Positions 24,139 to 35,570 of a DNA stretch of 64,000 nt are shown one piece after another. Under the pieces are notes generated by a model. That model did not search any database. It was not told the origin of the DNA and saw nothing but the letters and a program-made list of their open reading frames with translations. Every line of letters begins with the position of its first letter. Position 1 is the first letter of the stretch. Location: the NCBI GenBank assembly GCA_037974665.1, contig CM075772.1, positions 35,069,052-35,133,051 of the forward strand. Direction: 5' to 3'. Source of the stretch: Ehretia macrophylla (taxonomy: Eukaryota > Streptophyta > Magnoliopsida > Boraginales > Ehretiaceae). The position numbers and the translations under genes were made by a program.

Positions 24139-26089
24139 AGGGATGGGTAGGCTCAACTCAATATGGCTAGAAACCCCTTAGGGCCAATTCTCATTATGCC
24201 TTTGGACACAAGGCTTGCCATCTACAAAGCTTTTTTTTGTAGTGCTAGGTCATACGCTTGGGGTTCAACCCCTGCGGGTAGGATTGCTCAATACTGCGCA
24301 TGCTTGCCTTAGCTTAAGAAAGCCAAAAATCAGCATAGAAAAAGCCTACCATTAAGGCTATGGCCTTCTTATATCTTTTTCCTAGCTTCAGAAAATGCCC
24401 AAAAAAGAAAATCCCACATGGACCTATATCCAAGCCCAGAGAGTACTATCCCTTCTGCCTTACAACTCCTATGAACGAACCTGATAGGGCCACGTGCAAA
24501 AGGTTCTTTACTAAGCTTAAGAATTGTGTTGTGCTTTCCATCTCGACTTATTCATGCGGTCGACCTATCATTTCTGAGGGTCAAATCCCCAATCTTCCTA
24601 CCCTACCTTGGATATCTTCTTTCATGCTACCATTGAGCGGACTTTTCTATAAGGAATAAGATAGATCTGGCCCTATCGGATTGGTCTTCACCGAGTCCTA
24701 TAATTTTCATTCTTTGTGTCCTGCAAAACGCATCTTAGTAGCGGTTGGGAAGCCTTCGATACTGGAAATCGCTTGGAGCATATTTCATCTATGAACAGGT
24801 TCATTACTAGCACGGGGCACTGCCAAGGGCATCTCCTTGAAGGAAAAGAAAAAGCGAAGCGTATCCCCCCCGGGGATCGCTTTGAAACGATCGAAAGACC
24901 ATAGGAAACGAAAGATTATATAATGTGGTCGCAAAGAGCTTATTTTTGCTCTCTTCCCAGGGCATGCTCTTAAAGATCGGTGTCAGGCTATCTTTCATAA
25001 GCCAATGTCTGGAGATTAATCTATACAAATTATCACACGTAGTGGCACCCCATTTCATTGGTCTTGTTCTTGCACCAGGAGCCCTTGAAACTATATAATA
25101 AAAAAAAAGAACCCATGCCCTTCTTCAAGGCTGGTGTCCCGTGTTCGAATAAATAGCTATATGTGCTTAACACACATTCTTTGGACTCACCCCCCATATA
25201 AGGCCCTCTAAACACCATGTGTTAAGCATACGACGACAGAGACGAGGAATTGTCTTTTGAGGATAGAAAATGACTTTTCAATGAACTCGTGTAAAGGCTC
25301 TCAAACGAAGGAGCTATCCTTGGGAGACAAACAAAAGCAGAGGCAGGCTTACTAAGCTTTCTCACCTGGATCAACAGAAAAAGCAATTGAAACTCGATCA
25401 ATAGAAGTTGCAATGGAAGTTCCCTCTTAACTTGGTCCAGCCCATCCAATTGAAGTACCAGTCCCAGGGTATAGAGTATCAGTGCTTTGAGTGTCATCTC
25501 ATCTACCCTTCTCTAATCTTATGCCTCTTCTAGCTGTACCAAAATAAGAAGTTTCACGGATGAAATTCCAATTACTAGTTCTTGTGATATTACTTATTAT
25601 TACTTAACGAGTTACTTACACAATAGATCATAACGAGTCAAGAATAGAATCTTTATTACCTTTTGTATTGTAGTTAAGATAGTCTAAGATTTCAAGAGCC
25701 AGGGATAGTAGGACTAAAGAAAGCAAGGTCTAAAAGGCAAGGTCAATAAAGGGTGCACGAGCACCAGTTATTTAGTAAAGTACAATGGAAAAAATGACAG
25801 TTAGCTGCCCCATGCACGTAAATAGGTAGGGCTTAGTCCTCTCAGCAGCGAGAAGCCCTCGAAATGGCTCAAGAAGGAGGGAAATAGTTAAGGAAAAAGT
25901 ACCCGATTGAATAAGCTCTATTGAGAAGAATCCCATGCTTGACCCCACCATGTAAGAAAACTTGACTAGACTGACATTATCGAAAGCCACTCCAATTGGC
26001 TTGGCTGCACCGACATCAAAGCACTTAGTAGTTGCTTATTAGAAAAGAAAAGAATAATCTCAAAAAAGGAGCGGGAAAGAGGCCCACAT
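24139..26089. other. Organelle-like insertion (candidate nuclear mitochondrial DNA)
   Basis: About 1.95 kb unrelated to the surrounding LTR sequence. It is less AT-biased and has purine-rich patches such as AAAGAAAGCAAGG, the C/G run near 24867-24878 and AAAAGAAAAGAATAATC, which resemble plant mitochondrial intergenic DNA. I cannot name a gene in it. Open frames (24360-24659, 99 codons; 24807-25058; 25222-25497; 25772-25990) lack any recognised domain. The organelle-like character is clearest from about 24360 to 26040; 24139-24360 could be ordinary nuclear flank of the D element. The assignment rests on composition and style alone. Confidence 0.45.
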
Positions 26090-26101
26090 TGTAACACCCC
26101 G
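26090..26101 (-). repeat. Isolated 12-bp family A LTR terminus
   Basis: TGTAACACCCCG, exactly the first 12 bases of a minus-strand family A LTR, lies between the organelle-like DNA and the plus-strand element. The same 12 bases start E3 at 32878-32889, on the other side of the plus-strand element. Confidence 0.75.
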
Positions 26102-26709
26102 TGTGATACCCCGAACCTGGCATGTATTCAATAGCATTTAAAGTTCATTTAAATTGCATTGTATTGACCTTTCACCTTCTTTGACCAAACTAGTTGACTT
26201 TTCATCTACATTGACCAACTGGGACAAGGTGGGAATTTTTGAAATGTTTAATAAAAGGCAAACTTGGGATTAGAAATAAAAAAATGCAATGTTAAGTTAG
26301 TCAAATTTTGGGTCAACTTTGGAATTAAATTTGAACCAATTGGGAAAGAGTTAGGTAGTAAATTATATATGGTTGGAAAGCTCTATGAGTGTAGTTTCTG
26401 AGGCTTCAAACCGTTCGTGAATTGGAGTTTTCTAGAAGAAGTTATGGCCGTTTTCGTAAAGTCACGCATAGCTGTTTTGGTTTAGCGGGTTGACCGAATT
26501 TTGACCTTTGACTTCTTGTCAATTTTTTTTCTAAATAAGCAGAATGCACACGAAAAAAAATAGAGAGAAAAAGGCTTGAAACCATGAGGAAAAGAAGGAG
26601 AAAAAAAAAGAAAATCTCAACTTCAAATCTTCGATTCTTCACGTGGGCTTGTGCGGGGTGGTTTCTGAGGCATTCTACGAGGTTTTCCTAGCGTCTAGGA
26701 GCGTCTAAG

Positions 26710-28050
26710 GTGAGGGTTTCATCATTATTTGCGCATTTGAAATATTTGTATCTAAACTTTGATTTTTGGATTTTATGCGTAGATTGTTGTTTTAATCGTT
26801 TTGTTGCTTAAAGAATGTTCCTTGTTGATTGTAGAACATGTATTTATAGCTTTTTAACATTTTCTGCGGTTAAATATTGGAATTGAAATATAAATTGTGT
26901 GATGAATAGTAAATTATGAATAGTAAACCCCCGTTTCGATGAAGTTGCTCCGTTACGCGTTCTGTTGATGTAGGAAGATGCTAGATATGCTAGAATGCCT
27001 AAATGTGTGGTTTAATTGGAATGTATAATGGAAAAACGGAGAAAAACGGCTTAGTGAAAGTCGGGGTCGTTTAGGTCGAGTTTGGCGTTTTCTCGTTTTG
27101 TGTGTTGGCATTGTTTCGGGAGGCCATGGAAGCACTTTTGGTGCGATTATGGCATTGGTTGGGTGTTTGGTTGGTATAGTTGTAGTTCAAACGAGCAAAG
27201 GGGAAATCGGGGCTTTTCGCAAATTCTAGGGTAAAGTAGGGTTTCGGGGTCCTTGCACGGGCCTTATGGTGACCTAGGAGGATTGGCGAAGTCGGTTTCT
27301 AGAACTCGTGGCCCGTTTGGAAATGGTAGTGCTTTGATAGTTGGGGCCGATTTGTGATTTTTCTTGTTATCTTGATATTATGCCTATAGAATGCTTAGGG
27401 TTGCTTGATATACTTGTTGAATTGGTGTTATTGTTGCTTATTATTGCTTGTTATGCTTGAAAAGTTAGTTGAATGCTAGTATTGATTGTGATTGCTTGTT
27501 ATCTCGTTTGTTGTCACTAGTTTGTATTGTTGTGCTATCGCTCATTTATTGCTTTGTATCGAGTCTTGCATTGCATAGTGTCAGCACGTGAGTGATGGGC
27601 CTCTCTAGGTAGCCTCGGGTTGCTAGTGTTGGTTGCTCTAGCTCCGTAGCTATTCCCTCTTCTCGCTTGGGCTGCCTCCCAGGGAGATTTGGGTCGTAGA
27701 TTGATGGATACTTCCGGGGTATTCCAAATTGGTGTTATAAGGTGGATGCGCGCTTATTGTCATCGTTGTCAACATCAAGCTCGAGATTGATGTATCGCTC
27801 GTGAAATGGGACTTTGCTCGTATGAGTGAACCATAGCATTCAAAGTTTGGTATAGCTTTGAATGGTTGTGTTAATGCTTTTAGTAATTGCTTATTGTATT
27901 GATTATTTGTTTTGATTGCTTATTTATCAGTTATATTGCTTAACTGTCTTATTTGCATTGCACGACTTTCTTTCTCTCCAATTCGATATCTGTCTCGCCC
28001 TCACTGAGTATACGTGTTGTGTATACTCACTCCTCACCACCACATTTCAG
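26710..28050 (+). other. Candidate intron within a family A LTR
   Basis: GTGAGGG after CTAAG on the left and CACATTTCAG|G on the right bound 1341 bp. The equivalent sites in the 3' LTR are 31023 and 32352, and in the solo LTR 8018 and 9408. Splicing is inferred only from these signals and their conservation. Confidence 0.45.
28005..28029 (+). other. LTR hairpin, family A version
   Basis: TGAGTATAC / GTATACTCA, a perfect 9-bp stem with the 7-base loop GTGTTGT. It is repeated in the other family A LTRs at 2287-2311, 6593-6617, 14046-14070, 18445-18469, 32307-32331, 38054-38078 and 59793-59817, and with one mismatch at 9363-9387 and 33493-33517. It sits about 20 bases before the acceptor-like TTTCAG. 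Confidence 0.85.
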
Positions 28051-28576
28051 GAAATGCCATGTTAGCTGGAAAGTTCGTGATTTCGTGAAAGTCCGTGCTT
28101 GAAGAGTTGTCCTGCATGCCTATGTGACTTGAGTTGTCAAAGTTGTAAAGTTGTATGCTTTTATGTATTATATGTATTTAATGTTAAAGGGGATGTAATT
28201 TAAGTTTCACTAGATTATGTATTTAGTTAATGTAGCTTAACTTCAATGTATATTTGTAATGATAAAGGAAAAGAGATAGAAAGGTATGATAGTCTAGCTT
28301 ATGATATAGGTTGGTGTAGTTTAATTGCTAAGCTTGAATGTATATTTACTTGGGTTTTGCTGCTTGTGAACCAAGGCTCGGATGGCCTTGAGGTGGTTGA
28401 ATGTTTGGACATGGTATTGGTCCACTTATATGCTGTCGCAGGTTTTACTTTTCGCCTAGAAAAACAGGGGATACTCCGTCCGTTTTCCCTAAAAATTTAT
28501 GCCCGGGTTTGGTTTGGGTTGTGTTTAGATCGATTGATAGAACTCCCGGTCTCGAGAGGGATCAGGGTATTACTGG

Positions 28577-28588
28577 TGGTATCAGAGC
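28577..28588 (+). other. Primer-binding site of the plus-strand element
   Basis: TGGTATCAGAGC, two bases after the 5' LTR, matching the 3' end of initiator tRNA-Met. It is followed by a leader with AAGCCGGGACAGGGTCCTCG and GGTGGGTAG, parts of which recur after the primer sites of families C and D. Confidence 0.92.
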
Positions 28589-30378
28589 TTGTTTAGCTCA
28601 TAAGCCGGGACAGGGTCCTCGGTCTGGTGGGTAGTGGTCCTTGAATGTGTGCTTGCTAAGTGTGTCTTGAAAGTGTATGCTTGTATGTGAGATTATGTGT
28701 CTTGACATGAATGTGTGCTCCTATGTGATATAGTTAAGTGTTATGTGTTAATTGTGTGCTAAGTGAAGTAAAGTGCCTAGTTGTGCATTGAATTGACCTA
28801 TCAAATCGACCTCGTGGATTGTTATTTGCTTGAAGTATTGCTTGTAATGTGTGTACTGAAATGTCTTGAATTAGCTATGCCGTTATTTGAATTCATTATA
28901 CTGTGCTTGACATAATAGTTAACCATGAGTGACCTGCTTGAACAAACTATTTTGTAAAATTGCTGGCATAATAGCTTAAGGCATATGTATAATTGTGATA
29001 TATTGGCATTCATACATGTCCTATTGAAATGGTAAGTAAGTCATCTTCCTCCCCTGAAGAAAGTTGTTCACCGCTGGCTTTTCAAGGTGTATGGATTGGC
29101 AGGAAATGAATGGCATTTGACTAGCCTTTATTTGGGAATTGGTGTTTGCTTTTGGAGCTGGGTTATTGGCGAATCTCTATGGTTTTCCTCTGTGCTTAAT
29201 GGTTGTGAAAGAATAGCTTTCTCTTGGGGTTTATTTGGTTGGTCTTTGGAGCATTCTTTGGTTTTCTTAATGGGTATTCTTTGGAGACTTCTGTTGGCAT
29301 TTCTCGATGGATTTGGCTATTGGGATTTCAATCGGCCTTACTGCACAGTATTATCTAGGGTATATGTGTCTCTGTATTTATTGGTATGATACTGGCATCC
29401 CTGATTGGAAATTCTTCAATGGTAATTTCTGGAATTCTCAGTGGCCAATTATTTAGTATTTATTTATTAGGCAAACTTGGCTACTTTCTTATTGGAGCAT
29501 TGTCTCGAATATCTTCTTCAGTGTTCCTCAGTAGGTTTAGTATTTGGAGTTCCTATCAGACTTATTGAATAATACTACTTATGGTATTCTTTGAAATTCT
29601 TATTAGGCGTTCTCTTGGTATTTTCCTTGTTGGCAAAGTTGTATGAAGTTCTCACTTGACAAACAGTGAAGAGGCCTCAGAGTTTGGTCTCGGTATATTG
29701 TTCATTAGTTCGGTGTTTATCCTTGGAGTTTTCGTCCATCTGGAAAACTATGTTTGTTATTCAACTTGGTTGTCTTATTAGGCACATTATATTTTCTCTG
29801 TTATTTCCTTTGACATTCCTCTCAGCATTTGATAGCAAAACTCGGAATCTAATTGGTTGTTCTATGGGGTTATTATTTGGAAGGCTTCTTTGGAACTTTG
29901 GAAATATATTTGATTGAGTTCTTGGTATTTTCTTCAGCACTCTTAACAGGGAATTCTTCTATGAAATCCATGACCAGCGGGGTACTTCTTTGGACCTCTA
30001 GATAGAACCTTTGTTTGAGCTTTTATTTGGCTTCTTGCTTGGGAATTCTCGGGCAGTAACAGTTAGACTTCTATTGGAGATTCGTGCATGAGGTATTCTT
30101 CTTGTCGTTATTGTGTGGTATTAATGACGTCTACAGTATCTTTGCTTTAGTCTTTATTGGTATTATCTCGGCGTTTCTGGTTGGAATTTATTCTTATTCG
30201 GTATTCGTGTCAACGGGATTCTTGTACGGTATCTGCATTTGAGCTTCTATTTGGCGTTACTACTTGGCATTTCTACTTGAACTTTCCTATTGGTCATCTT
30301 GATTAAATACTTTTTCAGTAGCTAATGAAGACTAGTCAGAGTTGGATTGTAGATGATGCAGAGTCCTATTGGAAGAAG

Positions 30379-30414
30379 AATTGCGAGGACGCAATTGTTT
30401 TAAGGGGGGAAGGA
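30379..30414 (+). other. PPT-side hairpin and polypurine tract
   Basis: AATTGCG-AGGA-CGCAATT at 30379-30396 is followed after five bases by AAGGGGGGAAGGA (30402-30414) and directly by the 3' LTR. The purine run is the expected plus-strand primer of reverse transcription; the hairpin beside it is not a standard annotated part. Confidence 0.9.
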
Positions 30415-32874
30415 TGTGATACCCCGAACCTGGCATGTATTCAATAGCATTTAAAGTTCATTTAAATTGCATTTTATTGACCTTTCACCTTCTTTGACCA
30501 AACTAGTTGACTTTTCATCTACATTGACCAACTAGGACAAGGTGGAAATTTTTGAAATGTTTAATAAAAGGCAAACTTGGGATTAGAAATAAAAAAATGC
30601 AATGTTAAGTTAGTCAAATTTTGGGTCAACTTTGGAATTAAATCTGAACCAATTGGGGAAGAGTTAGGTAGCAAATTATATATGGTTGGAAAGCTCTATG
30701 AGTCTAGTTTCTGAGGCTTCAAACCGTTCGTGAATTGGAGTTTTCTAGAAGAAGTTATGGCCATTTTCATAAGGTCGCACATAGCTGTTTTGGTTTAGCG
30801 GGTTGACCGAATTTTGACCTTTGACTTCTTGTCATTTTTTTTTCTAAATAAGCAGAATACACACGAAAAAAATAGAGAGAAAAAGGCTTGAAACCATGAG
30901 GAAAAGAAGGAGAAAAAAAAAAGAAAATCTCAACTTCAAATCTTCGATTCTTCGCGTGGGCTTGTGCGGGGTGGTTTCCGAGGCACTCTACGAGGTTTTC
31001 CTAGCGTCTAGGAGCGTCTAAGGTGAGGGTTTTATCGTTATTTGCGCATTTGAAATATTTGTATCTAAACTTTGATTTTTGGATTTTATGCGTAGATTGT
31101 TGTTTTAATCGTTTTGTTGCTTAAAGAATGTTCCTTGTTGATTGTAGAACATGTATTTATAGCTTTTTAACATTTTCTGCGGTTAAATATTGGAATTGAA
31201 ATATAAATTGTGTGATGAATAGTAAATTGTGAATAGTAAACCCCCGTTTTGATGAAGTTGCTCCGTTACGCGTTCTGTTGATGTAGGAAGATGCTAGATA
31301 TGCTAGAATGCCTAAATGTGTGGTTTAATTGGAATGTATAATGGAAAAACGGAGAAAAACGGCTTGGTGAAAGTCGGGGTCGTTTAGGTCGAGTTTGGCA
31401 TTTTCTCGTTTTGCGTATTGGCATTGTTTCGGGAGGCCATGGAAGTACTTTTGGTGCGATTATGGCATTGGTTGGGTGTTTGGTTGGTATAGTTGTAGTT
31501 CAAACAAACAAAGGGGGAAATCGGGGCTTTGCGCGAATTCTAGGGTTAAGTAGGGTTTCGGGGTCTTTAGACGTGCCTTATGGTGACCTAGGAGGATTGG
31601 CAAAGTCGGTTTCCAGAACTTGTGGCTCGTTTGGAAATGGTAGTGTTTTGATAGTTGGGGCCGATTTGTGATTTTGCTTGTTTCCTTGATATTATGCCTA
31701 TAGAATGCTTAGGGTTGCTTGATATACTTGTTTAATTTGTGTTATTGTTGCTTATTATTGCTTGTTATGCTTGAAAAGTTAGTTGAATGCTAGTATTGAT
31801 TGTGATTGCTTGTTATCTCGTTTGTTGTCACTAGTTTGTAATGTTGGGCTATCGGTCGGTTATTGCCTTGTATCGTGTCTTGCACTGCATAGTGGCAGCA
31901 CGTGAGTGATGGGCCTCTCTAGGTAGCCTCGGGTTACCAGTGTTGGTTGCCCTAACTCCGTAGCTATTCCCTCTTCTCGCTTGGGCTGCCTCCCAGGGAG
32001 ATTTGGGTCGTAGAATTGATGGATACTTCCGGGGTATTCCAAACTGGTGTTATAAGGTGGATGCGCGCTTATTGTCATCGTTGTCAACATCAAGCTCGAG
32101 ATTGATGTATCGCTCGTGAAATGGTACATTGCCCGTAGGAGTGAACCATAGCCTTCAGAGTGTGGTATAGCTTTGAATGGTTGTGTTAATGCTTTCAGTA
32201 ATTGCTTATTGTATTGATTGCTTATTTATCAGTTATATTGCTTAACTGTCTTATTTGCATTGCACGACTTTCTTTCTCTCCAATTCGATATATGTCTCGC
32301 CCTCACTGAGTATACGTGATGTGTATACTCACTCCTCACCACCACATTTCAGGAAATGTCATGTTAGCTGGAAAGTTCATGAATTCGTGAAAGTCCGTGC
32401 TTGAAGAGTTGTCCTGCGTGCCTATGTGTCTTGAGTTGACAAAGTTGTAAAGTTGTATGCTTTTATGTATTATATGTATTTAATGTTAAAGGGGATGTAA
32501 TTTAAGTTTCACTAGATTATGTATTTAGTTAATGTAGCTTAACTTCAATGTATATTTGTAATGATAAAGGAAAAGAGATAGAAAGGTATGATAGTCTAGC
32601 TTATGATATAGGTTGGTGTAGTTTAATTGCCAAGCTTGAATGTATATTTACTTGGGTTTTGCTGCTTGTGAACCAAGGCTCGGATGGCCTTGAGGTGGTT
32701 GAATGTTTGGACATGGTTTTGGTCCACTTATATGCTGTCGCAGGTTTTACTTTTCGCCTAGAAACAGCGGAAACTCCGTCCGTTTTCCCTGAAAATTTAT
32801 GCCCGGGTTTGGTTTGGGTTGTGTTTAGATCGATTGATAAAACTCCCGGTCTCGAGAGGGATCGGGGTATTACA
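30415..32874 (+). mobile_element. 3' LTR of the plus-strand element
   Basis: TGTGATACCCCGAACC to GATCGGGGTATTACA. Near-identical to the 5' LTR. Donor-like site at 31022/31023, hairpin at 32307-32331, acceptor-like site ending 32352. Confidence 0.92.
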
Positions 32875-32877
32875 GGT

Positions 32878-35570
32878 TGTAACACCCCGATCCCTCTCGA
32901 GACCGGGAGTTCTATCAATCAATCTAATCACAACCCAATTCCAAACCCGGGCAAAATTTTAGGGAAAGACAGACGGAGTCTCCCCTGTTTCTAGGCAATA
33001 TGTAAAACCTGAAATAGTATATAAGTGGACCAGCACCATGTCCAACCATACAAACACCTCAAGGCCAACCGAGCCCTGGTTCTCAACAAGCGAACACAAC
33101 CAAATATACATTCCCAATTTAAAAGCTAACCTATCTCTTTTCATCTTAGACAAGAACATTCATGCTAGGCAATTAAACTACACTAACCCATTACATAAGT
33201 TAGACCATCATACTATTCAATCTCTTTTCCTTTGGACATTACAAACATGCTTTGAAGTTAAGCTATACTAACTAGATACATAAGCTAACTTATCAAACCA
33301 CTTCAATAATCTAATAAAACTTAAGTTACATTCCTTTTGACATTAAATACATACAATACATGAAACATACATCTTTGCATCTTTGACCACTCAAGCCATA
33401 TAGCACGCAAGACAACTCTACAAGCACGAACTTTCACGTATTCATGAACTTTCCAACTAACAAGGCATTTCCTGAAATGTGGTGGTGAGGAGTGAGTATC
33501 CTCAACACGTATACTCAGTGAGGGCGAGACAGATATCGAGGTAGAGAGAAAGAAGATCGTGCAATGCAAATAAGGCAGTTAAGCAATATATATCTAATAA
33601 GTAGGCATTCAATCTATCAATCAATACAATAAACAATTGATAAAGAATTAACATAACCATTCAAAGCTATACCACACTTTGAAGGCTATGGTTCACTCGA
33701 GCGAGCAATGTACCGATCACTATTTCGATGACTTTAACGATGACGTGCTGGCTCACCCACCTTATAACTTCCGTTTAGAGTACTCCGGACATACTCTGTC
33801 AATTCTACAACCCAAAACTCCCTGGGCGGCAACCCAAGCGAGAAAAGGGAATAGGACACGGAGCTAGAGCAACCAACACTGGCAACCTGAGGCTACCCAG
33901 AGAGGCCCATCACTCACGTGCCTGACACTATGCAATGCAATACAAGATACAAGCAATAAATGAGCGATAGCACAACAACACAGATTAGTGGCGATAAACG
34001 AGATAACAAGCATTTATAATCAAATAAGTAACAAGAACAACACCAACAAGCATTATCAACAATTGATATACAATTCATTCATAATCAACTTTAACAAATA
34101 TAACAAGCATTATTAAGCATTCTATAGGCATTACACTATGAAAACACACAAAATCACAAAATGACTCCAACTTTCAAAACATTACTACTTTCAAACGAGT
34201 CACGAGTTTTGGAAACCGACTTCACCAATCCTCCTAGGTCACCATAAGGCACGTCTAAAGACCCCGAAACCCTACTTAACCCTAGAATTCACGCAAAGCT
34301 CCGATTTTTCCCTTTGCTTGTTTGAACTACTGCTACCCTAACCAAACACCCAACCAACGCCATAACCACACCAAAAGTGCTTCCATGGCCTCCCGAGACA
34401 ATGCCATCACGCAAAACGATAAAATGCCAAACTTGACCTAAACGACCCCAACTTTCACTAAGCCATTTTCCTCAGTTTTTCCATTACACAATCCAATTAA
34501 ACCACACATTTAGGCATTCTAGCATATCTAGCACCTTCCTACATCAACAGAACGCATAACGGAGCAACTTCATCGAAACGGGGGTTTACTTATCATAATT
34601 TACTATTCAATTATCAATTTAAATTTCAATTTCGATATTCAACTGCATAAAATGCTGAAAAGCTATAAATACATGTTCTACGATTGCTAAGGAACATTCT
34701 TTAAGCAACAAAACGGACAAAATAACAACCTACGGTTAAATCACAAAAATTAAAGTTTATGTTCAACATTTTCAAATGCGCAAATAACGATGAAACCCTC
34801 ACCTTAGACGCTCCTAGACGCTAGGAAAACCTCATAGGATGCCTCGGAAACCACCCAGCACAAGCTCCCGCGAAGAAATTGAAGTTTGAAGTTGAAAGGT
34901 TTTTTTTTTCCTTCCTTGTATATTTTCGACCCTTAACATTCTGTTTTGCAGCTTTTTTTCTTTATTTTCCTTGCTATTTTAAGTTTATAAAAGATGATAA
35001 CAAGTCAACAAGTCAAGCCCTTGGTCAAAGCTAACTTAAACTTGGTCAAATAGGCTTATTTTATGCATTTTAAAGCTAAAACAACCAACACAAATCTAAT
35101 ACGAGTTAAATACAACTAAAATACTAAAATTAAAACGCCAAATACTAGTTTTCACTTTTTACAGAGGACTAGAATTCATTTCCTAACTATCGCTCTCGAT
35201 ATGCTATGCACTTTGCGACAATAAAAGAATAACAATTAAATCTCAAAGTATTTAAGAAAATATAATTTTTGAAAAGCAACATAGTTGAAAATTTACTCCG
35301 GCTCGGAGCTACTTTTCATTTAATTAAAACCGAGCATTAAGGTGCAAGAAAAATAAAACCGATTAACATAAATATGAAAAGTAGTTGATATTCTGTTAAA
35401 ATAATTAACTCAAGTATTATTTAATTACTTCTAAAAGAGATAAGAAAATAATGCTAGAAGTGAGTGTTTAACTTAAAAATAAACACGAAATTCAATGCTA
35501 ACATTTAAGATGTCACTTAATTAAATACAATTAAATGCCATTAAATGCATGCCGGGTTCGGGTTATCACA
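32878..35570 (-). mobile_element. E3 left LTR (3' LTR)
   Basis: TGTAACACCCCGATCC to GGTTCGGGTTATCACA, uninterrupted. Core around 33740-33930; hairpin at 33493-33517 with one mismatch. Very similar to the start of E3's right LTR (37439 onward). Confidence 0.92.

Larger units (their letters stand above)
26102..28574 (+). mobile_element. 5' LTR of the plus-strand element
   Basis: Starts TGTGATACCCCGAACC and runs to the GGTGGTATCAGAGC junction. It shows the donor-like AAG|GTGAGGG (exon side ends 26709), core about 27570-27800, hairpin 28005-28029 and acceptor-like TTTCAG ending at 28050. Just before the donor, GCGTCTA occurs twice, ten bases apart. After the acceptor there is no acidic frame, unlike families B, C and D. 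Confidence 0.92.
28575..30414 (+). mobile_element. Internal domain of the plus-strand element, non-coding
   Basis: 1840 bp from primer site to polypurine tract. After the leader (to about 28650) and a moderately AT-rich part (to about 29040) the strand becomes rich in T and G with many TTGGNATT and ATTCTT units and very few long A runs. Open frames such as 29087-29389, 29386-29568 and 29666-29917 give hydrophobic peptides; SLIGNSSM recurs in E1 and E2. I see no gag or pol domain and take the domain to be non-coding. Confidence 0.85.
26102..32874 (+). mobile_element. Plus-strand non-autonomous LTR retrotransposon (family A)
   Basis: Complete in structure: 5' LTR 26102-28574 (2473 bp), primer-binding site 28577-28588, internal domain 28575-30414 (1840 bp), polypurine tract 30402-30414, 3' LTR 30415-32874 (2460 bp). 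The first 150 bases of the two LTRs differ at about three sites by eye, so it is among the younger elements here. There is no simple 5-bp TSD; instead TGTAACACCCCG is found on both sides, with three extra bases GGT at the right end (32875-32877). It encodes no recognisable protein. Confidence 0.93.

Noticed and set aside
24246-24275. GGGGTTCAACCCC resembling a tRNA T-arm
   Set aside because: No acceptor, D or anticodon stems can be paired around it; no tRNA is supported.
24360-24659. Open frame of 99 codons in the organelle-like segment
   Set aside because: No recognised domain, and neighbouring frames of similar length occur on both strands. More likely chance in non-coding DNA.
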